DNA from: Chloroflexi bacterium RBG_13_46_14
GTDB lineage: Bacteria > Chloroflexota > Dehalococcoidia > Dehalococcoidales > UBA2162
Length of the DNA: 8,832 bases
NCBI GenBank assembly: GCA_001796415.1
Contig: MGML01000077.1
Span: forward strand, 1 to 8,832
Direction: 5' to 3'
Position numbers and translations under genes: made by a program. Positions 1-6,530 of the stretch are shown here, in pieces. The notes below the pieces were generated by a model. The model was not told the DNA's origin. It worked only from the letters and a program-made list of their open reading frames with translations, and ran no database searches. Every line of letters starts with the position of its first letter. Position 1 is the stretch's first letter.

Positions 1-824
1 CACCCAAAAGCCATTATACCAATTACGCCATCGGCCTTGTTTTCAAGATAGTAACCACCTGCGCCGACTACTTCATCCTCGTAGGTCCAGTAAGCTCCGC
101 CTGTTACGGTAGTTACCGCCGCCTTCAAATCAAGAGAAGAAACCATTTCCGGCGTTACCACCTTGTTTCCAGCCTGTTCCAGACGATGGACAAGACGGTG
201 ATTAATATATTCATCGTAAATCAGATAGGGATGACCGATAATAGCAATCACTCCTTTTTGTCCTTGAGTATTTAAAACAGAGTGCTTGCCTATCGTAATA
301 TCATTATCAGGAATGTTTTTCAGAGTTTGAGGGGGTGATACTCTGTGTGTCGACATATACTCCCGATAATCCAAAAAAGACTGCCAGGCAGCCAGACCGG
401 CCTTCCTTACCTTGAATGGGTTTTGATTGATATTTCGCCCAAGCGAATATATGGCGCGGTACAGAGTATTTCTTCCTTTATTGATGTCGATATCGAGCTC
501 CAGAAAGGGCGGTGCTTCCGAAATTACGGCTCTCGTCATATCCGGCAGCCCGAGAAATTTCGAACAGTTATAAACCTTGGGTTCAACACTTCGAACAGCC
601 GGTATAAATATCCTGTCGCATTTATCCGCAAGCCATATTACATGACCCAGGAAAACCTTGACCGGAAGACAGGTATCGGCCACTACCCTCGATGAACCAA
701 CTGTCACCATAGATTGTGTAGTCGGCGGTGATACTACCACCTCGGCACCTAATTCCTCGAAAAAGGTTTTCCAGGCTGGGAAGTACTGGTAATAAAGCAG
801 CGCTCTGGGTATACCTATCTTCAT
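1..824 (-). CDS. DUF2229-type acyl-CoA dehydratase activase-related protein (C-terminus cut by window edge)
   Basis: The reading frame is open from ATG at 824 to the left edge, giving 274 residues without a stop, so the C-terminus is missing. The protein begins MKIGIPRALLYYQYFPAWKT and continues with FFEELGAEVVVS, which I recognise as the start of the DUF2229 family (acyl-CoA dehydratase activase-related, in the 2-hydroxyacyl-CoA dehydratase/HgdB-like superfamily). Cysteines at C52 (in ADTCLPVK), C69 and C87 (in YNCSKFLGLPD) are candidate Fe-S ligands; that role is inferred from relatives. A second lobe begins near residue 191 (GVIAIIGHPYLIYDEY). The start fits the family N-terminus: an in-frame TAA lies nine codons upstream and only one other start (TTG) lies between. 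The ribosome-binding site is weak (GGTGGT). The gene follows the M20 hydrolase after 85 bp on the same strand with no terminator visible between, so the two are probably co-transcribed. Substrate unknown. Confidence 0.85.
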   Translation of the reverse strand, partial: MKIGIPRALLYYQYFPAWKTFFEELGAEVVVSPPTTQSMVTVGSSRVVADTCLPVKVFLGHVIWLADKCDRIFIPAVRSVEPKVYNCSKFLGLPDMTRAVISEAPPFLELDIDINKGRNTLYRAIYSLGRNINQNPFKVRKAGLAAWQSFLDYREYMSTHRVSPPQTLKNIPDNDITIGKHSVLNTQGQKGVIAIIGHPYLIYDEYINHRLVHRLEQAGNKVVTPEMVSSLDLKAAVTTVTGGAYWTYEDEVVGAGGYYLENKADGVIGIMAFG

Positions 825-909
825 TTTGTCGTTATTACCACCGTACAAACTTTAAAGGACATACTGGTAGTTCCATCCTTCGCGACGACTTGATTATTAT
901 CTGTGCACC

Positions 910-2085
910 TTATTGTGAAGAACTGTAAAATTCCTCTTTTATATCTGCTTGAATATCAGAATCAGAAAGTATATCCGCAACCGTCATAGCCATAGCCTTC
1001 GCCGCGTCCATCATACCCTCGATGCCTCTTTCCGATATGGCTGCATCGGCGAATTCAGGTGAATGTACCAGCACATTTTTATCGGCAATAGCCACTATCC
1101 CATGAATTCCAGGCACGATCTGGCTTACGTTACCCATATCAGTACTGCCGAAAGCCCGATCAGGTTCAGACATCAATGTATTTCGACCGAGCATCTTCAT
1201 ATTATCGGCAAAAAGCCCTGCCAGTTTCAGGTTATTCCGCATCGGCGCGTAACACACATCGTCCCACTTGTATCTCAGTTCGGCTCCGGTAGCTGTTGCC
1301 GCTCCTTTAAAACAATCGAGAACCCTCTCTTTGAGTTCTTCCAGGTATATGTCATCAGCAGCCCGAACGATAAAGTTCCCTGAACTGTATGCCGGAACGA
1401 TATTCGCAGCTTCCCCACCATTGGTGACAATACCGTGTATCCTTGCCGTACTCCTGATATGCTGGCGCAGTGAATTGATAGCCGTAAATGAAAGAAGTAA
1501 AGCCTCCAGAGCGTTTATTCCTTCTTCAGGCCGGGCTGCTGCATGCGCGGATTTACCGATATATTCTACATCCAGGGTTTGACAGGCAAGAGCTTCTGTA
1601 GTCGCCGCATCGGTTGTTCCCGGATGGACCATCATAGCCGCATCGATATTATTAAAAGCGTCTCTTTCAGCCATCACAATCTTCCCGCCGTATAGTTCTT
1701 CAGCAGGAGTCCCGATTACCAGAACCGAACCACCATATTCATCAACGGCTGTTTTAGCCGCCACTCCCGCACCGACTGCGCTGGTAGCGATAATATTGTG
1801 CCCACAGGCATGACCTATTTCCGGTAATGAATCATATTCAGCCAGTATTGCTATATCAGGTTTCCCTTTACCGTAAACGGCCTTGAAAGCGGTCGGTAAT
1901 CGACATATTCCAAGTTCAACGGCAAACCCGTTTTCTTTGAGATAATCAGTCAGTATTCCAGAAGCTTGTTCTTCATGAAATCCAAGTTCCGGATTTGAAT
2001 GGATTTTCCGGGTTATTTCCTTCAGAGATCCCCTCTGATTTTCCACCTTGTCGATAATGGTCTTTTTCATTTTATCAATATTCAT
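910..2085 (-). CDS. M20 family (M20D-type) metallo-amidohydrolase
   Basis: This is a 391-residue cytosolic, metal-dependent amidohydrolase of the hippurate hydrolase / AbgB / PM20D2 type, which cleaves an N-acyl or aminoacyl amide bond. The family signature is plain: AEYDSLPEIGHACGHN at 83-97, with D85 and the metal ligands C94 and H96; GTPAEE at 125-130, with the catalytic acid E129 and ligand E130; H154 in MVHPG; the dimerisation-lid motif GKSAHAAARPEEGINAL near 178-194 with H181; and the last ligand H341 in VLVHSPEF. All expected metal ligands are present and the length is normal, so it should be active. There is no signal peptide or membrane segment. The ATG at 2085 has a good Shine-Dalgarno (GGAGA, 5-nt spacing) and sits behind a TATAAT-type promoter. 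AEYDSLPEIGHACGHN resembles AbgB/PM20D2 more than amino-acid aminoacylases, but the natural substrate cannot be read from sequence. It precedes the DUF2229 gene. Confidence 0.9.
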   Translation of the reverse strand: MNIDKMKKTIIDKVENQRGSLKEITRKIHSNPELGFHEEQASGILTDYLKENGFAVELGICRLPTAFKAVYGKGKPDIAILAEYDSLPEIGHACGHNIIATSAVGAGVAAKTAVDEYGGSVLVIGTPAEELYGGKIVMAERDAFNNIDAAMMVHPGTTDAATTEALACQTLDVEYIGKSAHAAARPEEGINALEALLLSFTAINSLRQHIRSTARIHGIVTNGGEAANIVPAYSSGNFIVRAADDIYLEELKERVLDCFKGAATATGAELRYKWDDVCYAPMRNNLKLAGLFADNMKMLGRNTLMSEPDRAFGSTDMGNVSQIVPGIHGIVAIADKNVLVHSPEFADAAISERGIEGMMDAAKAMAMTVADILSDSDIQADIKEEFYSSSQ

Positions 2086-2090
2086 AGCTG

Positions 2091-2095
2091 TCTCC
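2091..2095 (-). promoter_or_regulatory. Ribosome-binding site of the M20 hydrolase
   Basis: Read on the minus strand this is GGAGA, five bases before the ATG at 2085. It supports that start. Confidence 0.65.
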
Positions 2096-2118
2096 GGAAA
2101 CCGGTAAAAACATCTACA

Positions 2119-2147
2119 ATTATAGCTTAACCGTACCTACTTTTCTA
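2119..2147 (-). promoter_or_regulatory. Putative sigma-70 promoter for the minus-strand M20 hydrolase unit
   Basis: On the minus strand a perfect -10 TATAAT (2124-2119) lies 17 bp from TAGAAA (2147-2142), a 4/6 match to the -35 consensus. Transcription would start near 2112 and give a leader of roughly 27 nt before the ATG at 2085. The -10 is strong, the -35 weak. Confidence 0.5.
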
Positions 2148-2308
2148 GATTACAGACGCGTTAATCCAAGATTGTTTCACTGACTTTTCCTGCGATATGT
2201 CTAAAAATATTTCGATTCAGGTTACCGTATTATCGTTTTCTCACACAGATAATTCCTTACCGCACTTTATATTAATTCATCAATGAACTTTGTACCTGTT
2301 GATGACTC

Positions 2309-2337
2309 TTGCATTTTCTTTAATCTTGTGCTATGCT
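2309..2337 (+). promoter_or_regulatory. Sigma-70 promoter of the nusA operon (extended -10)
   Basis: TTGCAT (2309-2314) and TATGCT (2332-2337) are separated by exactly 17 bp, and TG at 2329-2330 gives a TGn extended -10. Transcription should start near 2343-2345. It is the best plus-strand promoter in the spacer and is well placed for the whole nusA-ylxR-infB-rbfA cluster. Confidence 0.75.
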
Positions 2338-2349
2338 TAATTGGTTGTT

Positions 2350-2374
2350 AAGTGGGTCTTGTCCCCACTTTTTT
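2350..2374 (+). terminator. Leader hairpin with T-tract ahead of nusA (putative attenuator)
   Basis: AAGTGGG (2350-2356) and CCCACTT (2364-2370) form a perfect 7-bp stem with a 7-nt loop. A six-T run (2369-2374, its first two bases shared with the stem) follows, then C. It lies only about 6 nt after the expected transcription start and 45 nt before the nusA ATG. No plus-strand gene ends upstream, so it is not an end-of-gene terminator. On the minus strand no T-run follows the stem. NusA-stimulated termination in the nusA leader is established in Bacillus subtilis; applying that here is inference. It could instead be a 5'-end stabilising hairpin. Confidence 0.6.
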
Positions 2375-2401
2375 CATTATAGGTATGGAAATTATTTTTT
2401 T

Positions 2402-2406
2402 GGAGG
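2402..2406 (+). promoter_or_regulatory. nusA ribosome-binding site
   Basis: GGAGG lies 12 nt before the ATG at 2419, directly after a seven-T run (2395-2401). The spacing is slightly long but no closer start exists in frame. Confidence 0.6.
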
Positions 2407-2418
2407 TCCTGAACCGAG

Positions 2419-3891
2419 ATGAAGAGCGATTTTTTGCTCGCAATAACACAACTCTCGGCTGAGAAGAACCTGCCTGCGGAAGTAGTACTCTCCACAGTTG
2501 AGGCAGCGCTGGTTTCAGCATACAGAAAAGATAACTTCTCACCTAACCAGGAATTATCCGTCAAGATAAATCCATCAAGCGGAAAGGTGCAGGTATGGGC
2601 AGGTAAGACTGTAGTTGAAAAACCTGAGGATACCACAACTGAGATTACCCTGGAAGAAGCACGTAAAATCAAACCTGAAGCGGAATTGGGAGAAATAGTG
2701 ATGGTAGAGTCAGCTCCCAGTAACGCCGGACGTATCGCTGCCCAGACTGCGAAACAGGTTATCCTTCAGCGGCTTCATGAAGCCGAGCATACCGCTATAT
2801 TCGAAGAATACGCCGACAGGGAAGGTGAAATCGTTACCGGACTTGTACAGCGCATTGAACCTCGACAGATACTGGTAGACCTTGGCAGGACAGAAGCGAT
2901 TCTCCCCGCTGCCGAACAAGTACCGGGGGAAAGATACCGGATTGGACAGAGGATAAAGGTCAGTATACTCGAGGTAGTCCGAACCAATAAAGGACCGCGG
3001 GTTATACTATCACGCTCACATCCTGATTTAATCCGCCGGCTTTTCGAAATGGAAATACCTGAGATATACAACGGCACCGTAGTAATGGAATCAATAGCCC
3101 GTGAAGCCGGTTACAGAAGTAAGATCGCAGTGTCCGCTAAACAGGAAGGTATAGATCCTGTTGGATGCTGTGTCGGCCTGAGAGGTATCCGCATTCAAAA
3201 CATTGTTAACGAGTTAAACGGAGAGAAAATCGACGTTGTGACGTGGGATAAAGACCTGGCAACATTCATTGCCAACGCTCTTAGCCCCGCCCAGATATCG
3301 CATGTCACCCTGAACCAAGCGGAGGGTGTTGCCAACGTAGTCGTTCCCGACAGGCAGCTCTCACTGGCTATAGGTAAAGAAGGTCAGAACGTACGGTTGG
3401 CTGCTAAACTGACCGGCTGGCGAATCGACATCAAGAGTACATCTGATATGGAAGCGGAAAAAGCCCGAACTCAGGAAACCGAGGATGTTTCCGAAGTAGC
3501 GATTAAGGATATACTTGAGCCTGAGGTAGTAACAGAAGAACTGGAAACAGTAGCCGATGAAGGTATAGCCGAAGGTATCCCTGGTATACTTGAACCGGTT
3601 CTTGACGACGCCGAACCAGATATGGAGGAAGAAGAAGAGGAAGAAGGTGAAGCGTTACCTTCGCTGGATTCCGACCTAGTTACAGCTCCTATCAGCTTTG
3701 AACCAATTGAACCGGGAAGACCTTCTTTAAGGTTCGCGGAAGATATTATCGGAGTACCATCGAGATCCGTGACTAAGACCAGAAAAAAGAAAAAGAAGGG
3801 TGGACAGGACAGGGATAATGATGAAGGTAAATCCAGAGGTAGAAAATCTTCCCGGAAGATAGACATTTATGAAAGCGAGGAGGAGTTCTAA
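2419..3891 (+). CDS. nusA: Transcription termination/antitermination factor NusA
   Basis: NusA binds RNA polymerase and the nascent RNA and modulates pausing, intrinsic termination and antitermination. Domain order in the 490 residues: N-terminal RNAP-binding domain (about 1-130, opening MKSDFLLAITQLSAEKNLPA); S1 domain (about 135-200, from EGEIVTGLVQRIEP to VILSRSHP); KH1 with GCCVGLRGIRIQNIVNEL around 249-266; KH2 with DRQLSLAIGKEGQNVRLAAK around 312-331. The core ends near residue 345. The last ~145 residues are low-complexity: an acidic stretch with seven glutamates in a row (403-409), then a basic stretch with RKKKKK (455-460), ending in ESEEEF. There is no sign of the AR1/AR2 acidic repeats of proteobacterial NusA. 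The stop overlaps the start of ylxR by 23 bp. Expression is probably set by the promoter and hairpin just upstream. Confidence 0.97.
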   Translation: MKSDFLLAITQLSAEKNLPAEVVLSTVEAALVSAYRKDNFSPNQELSVKINPSSGKVQVWAGKTVVEKPEDTTTEITLEEARKIKPEAELGEIVMVESAPSNAGRIAAQTAKQVILQRLHEAEHTAIFEEYADREGEIVTGLVQRIEPRQILVDLGRTEAILPAAEQVPGERYRIGQRIKVSILEVVRTNKGPRVILSRSHPDLIRRLFEMEIPEIYNGTVVMESIAREAGYRSKIAVSAKQEGIDPVGCCVGLRGIRIQNIVNELNGEKIDVVTWDKDLATFIANALSPAQISHVTLNQAEGVANVVVPDRQLSLAIGKEGQNVRLAAKLTGWRIDIKSTSDMEAEKARTQETEDVSEVAIKDILEPEVVTEELETVADEGIAEGIPGILEPVLDDAEPDMEEEEEEEGEALPSLDSDLVTAPISFEPIEPGRPSLRFAEDIIGVPSRSVTKTRKKKKKGGQDRDNDEGKSRGRKSSRKIDIYESEEEF

Positions 3892-4174
3892 ACAGGATAA
3901 AATCAAGCATGTAGCCCGGAGAACCTGTATTGCCTGCCGGAAAATACAGGACAAGCAGGCGATGATCCGTATCGTAAACACTCCCGACGGTAGAATTGAA
4001 GCAGATCCCGGTGGTAAAAAGTCAGGGCGTGGTGCATATTTATGTAAAGACGTTGGTTGCTGGGAAGAGGGACTCAAAGGAAACCGACTCGAACATTCTT
4101 TAAAGACTGGTATAAACCGGGAAAGTAAAAACAATTTATTTAACTGGATAAAAGAATATCTCGGTGAAATTTAA
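3869..4174 (+). CDS. ylxR: YlxR/RnpM family RNA-binding protein (DUF448)
   Basis: A 101-residue basic protein with the family hallmarks RTCIACRK (18-25) near the N-terminus and KSGRGAYLC (about 51-59) in the middle. YlxR proteins sit between nusA and infB in many bacteria. The B. subtilis member (RnpM) binds RNase P RNA and modulates its activity; the same role here is inferred from family and position. The ATG at 3869 lies inside the end of nusA in another frame. No other in-frame ATG, GTG or TTG occurs before RTCIACRK, so this start is forced. A GGAAG at 3854-3858 is a plausible ribosome-binding site. Translational coupling with nusA is likely. The C-terminus is a short hydrophilic tail. 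A ylxQ (L7Ae-like) gene, common next to it in Firmicutes, is not present. Confidence 0.92.
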   Translation: MKARRSSKQDKIKHVARRTCIACRKIQDKQAMIRIVNTPDGRIEADPGGKKSGRGAYLCKDVGCWEEGLKGNRLEHSLKTGINRESKNNLFNWIKEYLGEI

Positions 4175-4227
4175 TATCAGCCTGTAAGAGAGTTAATGTA
4201 TAATATGGTCTAGAGTAATATTTCAAG

Positions 4228-4232
4228 AGGAG
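4228..4232 (+). promoter_or_regulatory. infB ribosome-binding site
   Basis: AGGAG lies 7 nt before TTG at 4240 and 10 nt before GTG at 4243. It is the only good site near the infB N-terminus and places translation start at one of these non-ATG codons. Confidence 0.65.
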
Positions 4233-4239
4233 ACAGCAT

Positions 4240-6069
4240 TTGGTGGAAGTCAACAAACAGGAAACAGAACCTAAATCGTCCGGTAAATCAGCAGGTTCTT
4301 CTACCACAAAATCACCGAAGATCGGTATTCCCGATACTTTAAGTGTAAAGCAGCTGGCTGATCTCCTGAATGTCAGCGCTATCGACGTCATCAAGCAGCT
4401 GATGAGAAATGGGATCATGGCCAATATCAACCAGGCTGTTGATTACGGAGCTGCTTCTGCTGTCGCGTCAAGTCTGGGTATTGAAACCACTCATCAAGCA
4501 CAGACTAAACGTAAGTCGACAAGCGTTATCAGCGAGATAAAAAAGCAGCAGATAAAAGGTTCAAGCGGTCTGATTTCCCGCCCACCGGTAGTAGTCGTTA
4601 TGGGGCACGTCGACCACGGAAAAACCAGGTTGCTGGATGCTATACGCAAGACTAACGTAATGGATTCGGAAGCGGGTGGTATTACCCAGCACATCGGGGC
4701 TTATCAGGTAGAAATTGACGGTCAAAAAATCACTTTTTTGGACACACCGGGGCATGAAGCTTTCACAGCGATGAGAGCCAGAGGTGCTCAGGTAACTGAT
4801 ATTACCATTCTGGTCGTAGCTGCCGACGACGGTGTAATGCCGCAGACACTTGAAGCGATAGATCACGCGAAAGCAGCAGGAATACCAATCGTTGTTGCTA
4901 TCAATAAAATAGATAAACCCGAAGCTAACCTTGATCATGTAAAACAACAGCTAGCTGAAGCTGATCTACTCATTGAAGAGTGGGGTGGCGATGTTATTGC
5001 AATCCCCATTTCAGCCAAGGAAAATACCGGTATCCAAGAACTTTTAGAAAACCTTCTACTCATCGCTGAAATGGAGGAATTAAAAGCAGACCCGACTAAA
5101 CCAGGTGTCGGTGTAATCATTGAAGCAGAACTGGATAAGACCAGAGGAGCTGTCACTACAGTTCTGGTACACGACGGAACTCTGAGAGTTGGCGATATCG
5201 TCGTCGTCGGTAATACCTGGGGTAAAGTTAAGGCAATGTTTAACGATGTCGGTAAGCAGGTACGGAAAGCCGGACCTGCTATTCCGGTAGAAATACTCGG
5301 GCTGAGTACCGTATCTCAGGCAGGAGAGTCGCTGATCGTAGTACCCAGTGAAAAACAGGCGAAAGAAATGGTTTCAAAACGACTGGAAGCTGAACGGAGA
5401 GATGCATCTGCATCGCAGGCTGTAAGTCTCAGTAATCTATTCGACCAGGTAAGTACCGGTCAGGTGAAAGAACTCGCGGTAATACTAAAAACCGATGTTC
5501 AGGGAAGTATCGAACCGATCAAGGAATCCCTGGAACGACTTAGTACCGACACGCTTAAAGTCAGAGTCATTCACAGTGGAAGCGGTAACGTTACGGAGAG
5601 CGATGTAATGCTGGCGGTAGCCTCAAAGGGTATTATTATCGGATTTAACACCAGTTCTGAGCCTGGATCTCAACGAATGGCCGAAATGGAAGGTATTAAT
5701 ATCCGGTATTATGACATAATCTACAACCTCCAGGAGGATGTCAGTAAAGCTCTAATGGGTATGCTTGAACCGACCAAGGTTGAAGTAATTAGCGGTCGGG
5801 CTGAAGTCCGGGCTGTATTTTCCAGCGGTAAGAAAGATAAAATTGCCGGAGTGTACGTTACTGAAGGACAGATACGCCGTAGTGATTCGGTAAGAATCCA
5901 GCGTAATGGAGAAACGATTCATGAAACTATGGTCGCCAGCCTGCGGCGTTTCAAGGATGATGTACGAGAAGTCGCTACCGGCTACGAATGCGGTATCGGC
6001 CTTAGAGATTATGAAGACTTCGAAGTCGGCGATATACTGGAATTCTTCAGAATCGAGGAGGTGAGATAG
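4240..6069 (+). CDS. infB: Translation initiation factor IF-2
   Basis: IF-2 is the GTPase that brings fMet-tRNA to the 30S subunit and promotes subunit joining. The 609 residues show a short hydrophilic leader, an IF2_N domain (about 34-82, [20 protein letters not shown]), and the G domain with G1 GHVDHGKT (122-129), the G2 region around [12 protein letters not shown]3 DTPGH (168-172), G4 NKID (222-225) and G5 SAK (258-260). Domain II, the IF-2-specific third domain ([16 protein letters not shown]) and a C-terminal fMet-tRNA-binding beta-barrel ([17 protein letters not shown] to [13 protein letters not shown]) follow. It is much shorter than E. coli IF-2 (890 residues) because the N-terminal extension is minimal. 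The start is TTG at 4240 or GTG at 4243; there is no ATG. It begins 65 bp after ylxR, and its stop overlaps the rbfA Shine-Dalgarno. Confidence 0.97.
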   Translation: MVEVNKQETEPKSSGKSAGSSTTKSPKIGIPDTLSVKQLADLLNVSAIDVIKQLMRNGIMANINQAVDYGAASAVASSLGIETTHQAQTKRKSTSVISEIKKQQIKGSSGLISRPPVVVVMGHVDHGKTRLLDAIRKTNVMDSEAGGITQHIGAYQVEIDGQKITFLDTPGHEAFTAMRARGAQVTDITILVVAADDGVMPQTLEAIDHAKAAGIPIVVAINKIDKPEANLDHVKQQLAEADLLIEEWGGDVIAIPISAKENTGIQELLENLLLIAEMEELKADPTKPGVGVIIEAELDKTRGAVTTVLVHDGTLRVGDIVVVGNTWGKVKAMFNDVGKQVRKAGPAIPVEILGLSTVSQAGESLIVVPSEKQAKEMVSKRLEAERRDASASQAVSLSNLFDQVSTGQVKELAVILKTDVQGSIEPIKESLERLSTDTLKVRVIHSGSGNVTESDVMLAVASKGIIIGFNTSSEPGSQRMAEMEGINIRYYDIIYNLQEDVSKALMGMLEPTKVEVISGRAEVRAVFSSGKKDKIAGVYVTEGQIRRSDSVRIQRNGETIHETMVASLRRFKDDVREVATGYECGIGLRDYEDFEVGDILEFFRIEEVR

Positions 6070-6073
6070 GAGG
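6068..6073 (+). promoter_or_regulatory. rbfA ribosome-binding site
   Basis: A perfect AGGAGG overlaps the last two bases of the infB stop codon (TAG 6067-6069) and lies 8 nt before GTG 6082. It fixes the rbfA start at the GTG and indicates translational coupling. Confidence 0.85.
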
Positions 6074-6081
6074 GAAGCGTC

Positions 6082-6438
6082 GTGGCACATCGTATCGAAC
6101 GTATAAACAGCCTGATTCGCCAGGAAATAAGCGAACTGCTACAACGCCAAGTCAAAGATCCCAGACTTGGCAATTTTATTACCGTAACAGAGGTAAATAC
6201 TTCTGCCGACCTTAAACACGCCAAGGTATTTGTCAGCAGTATGGGACAGGACGAGGACAAGAAGGAAATATTAAAGGGTCTTGCATCAGCTTCGGGGTTT
6301 TTTCGTACCAGACTTGCCAGAAGTCTCAGAATGAGATACACTCCCGAATTGAGTTTCCACTGGGATGATTCCATCCAGCGGGGAAACCGCCTTCTGCAGA
6401 TGATAGACGAGATATCATCGGAAACCGACACTCAATAA
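6082..6438 (+). CDS. rbfA: 30S ribosome-binding factor RbfA
   Basis: RbfA is a small KH-fold protein that binds the immature 30S subunit and aids maturation of the 5' region of 16S rRNA. The 118 residues carry the usual landmarks: an N-terminal helix RIERINSLIRQEISELLQRQ, then VKDPRLGNFITVTEV (around 24-38), DLKHAKVFVSS (about 44-54), and the C-terminal RTRLARSLRMRYTPELSFHWDDS (about 75-97), which corresponds to the family's RxxLxxxLxLRxxPELxFxxDxS. The start is GTG, supported by an ideal AGGAGG. It follows infB with 12 bp between stop and start. A gap with nested inverted repeats separates it from the next gene. Confidence 0.95.
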   Translation: MAHRIERINSLIRQEISELLQRQVKDPRLGNFITVTEVNTSADLKHAKVFVSSMGQDEDKKEILKGLASASGFFRTRLARSLRMRYTPELSFHWDDSIQRGNRLLQMIDEISSETDTQ

Positions 6439-6447
6439 AGTCGGTAT

Positions 6448-6498
6448 TTGCCTGCAAATTGTTTACAATTATCACACAAGACACATTCCGGCAGGCAA
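6448..6498 (+). repeat. Nested inverted repeats between rbfA and the aminotransferase
   Basis: The outer arms TTGCCTGC (6448-6455) and GCAGGCAA (6491-6498) are perfect 8-bp complements. Between them AATTGT (6457-6462) and ACAATT (6465-6470) form a second perfect dyad around TT. There is no T-run after the outer arm, so it is not a simple terminator. It could be a cis-regulatory RNA structure, a processing site, or an operator at the start of a separately regulated aminotransferase. Confidence 0.5.
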
Positions 6499-6518
6499 CA
6501 CTTTATAAAATAATGTTC

Positions 6519-6524
6519 AGGAAG
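6519..6524 (+). promoter_or_regulatory. Ribosome-binding site choosing the ATG at 6531
   Basis: AGGAAG precedes ATG 6531 by 6 nt. It supports this start over the in-frame TTG at 6459, which has no Shine-Dalgarno and lies within a palindrome. Confidence 0.55.
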
Positions 6525-6530
6525 AGAAAA

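Larger units (their letters stand above)
2086..2418. other. Divergent intergenic region (333 bp) between the M20 hydrolase and nusA
   Basis: No gene is seen here on either strand. The left end holds the minus-strand ribosome-binding site and promoter. The right 110 bp holds the nusA promoter, leader hairpin and ribosome-binding site. The middle (about 2148-2308) is AT-rich. It has one small dyad, ATTATC at 2229-2234 and GATAAT at 2248-2253, flanked by two TTACCG copies (2222-2227 and 2257-2262). These could be an operator or chance. I see no tRNA, riboswitch fold or small ORF I can support. Confidence 0.7.

Noticed and set aside
345..928. Two plus-strand reading frames (345-695 and 728-928)
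   Set aside because: They lie opposite the DUF2229 gene, match no family I know, and the minus-strand frame is clearly a real protein throughout.
3471..3866. Serine-rich minus-strand frame opposite the end of nusA
   Set aside because: The serine runs are the antisense reading of the Glu/Lys-rich NusA tail; low complexity explains the open frame.
4199..4204. Perfect TATAAT between ylxR and infB as an internal promoter
   Set aside because: No acceptable -35 at 16-18 bp upstream and no TGn extension; probably chance in an AT-rich gap, though weak activity cannot be excluded.
6459..6530. TTG start at 6459 adding 24 residues to the aminotransferase
   Set aside because: No Shine-Dalgarno, the added residues do not resemble the family N-terminus, and ATG 6531 has AGGAAG at good spacing.
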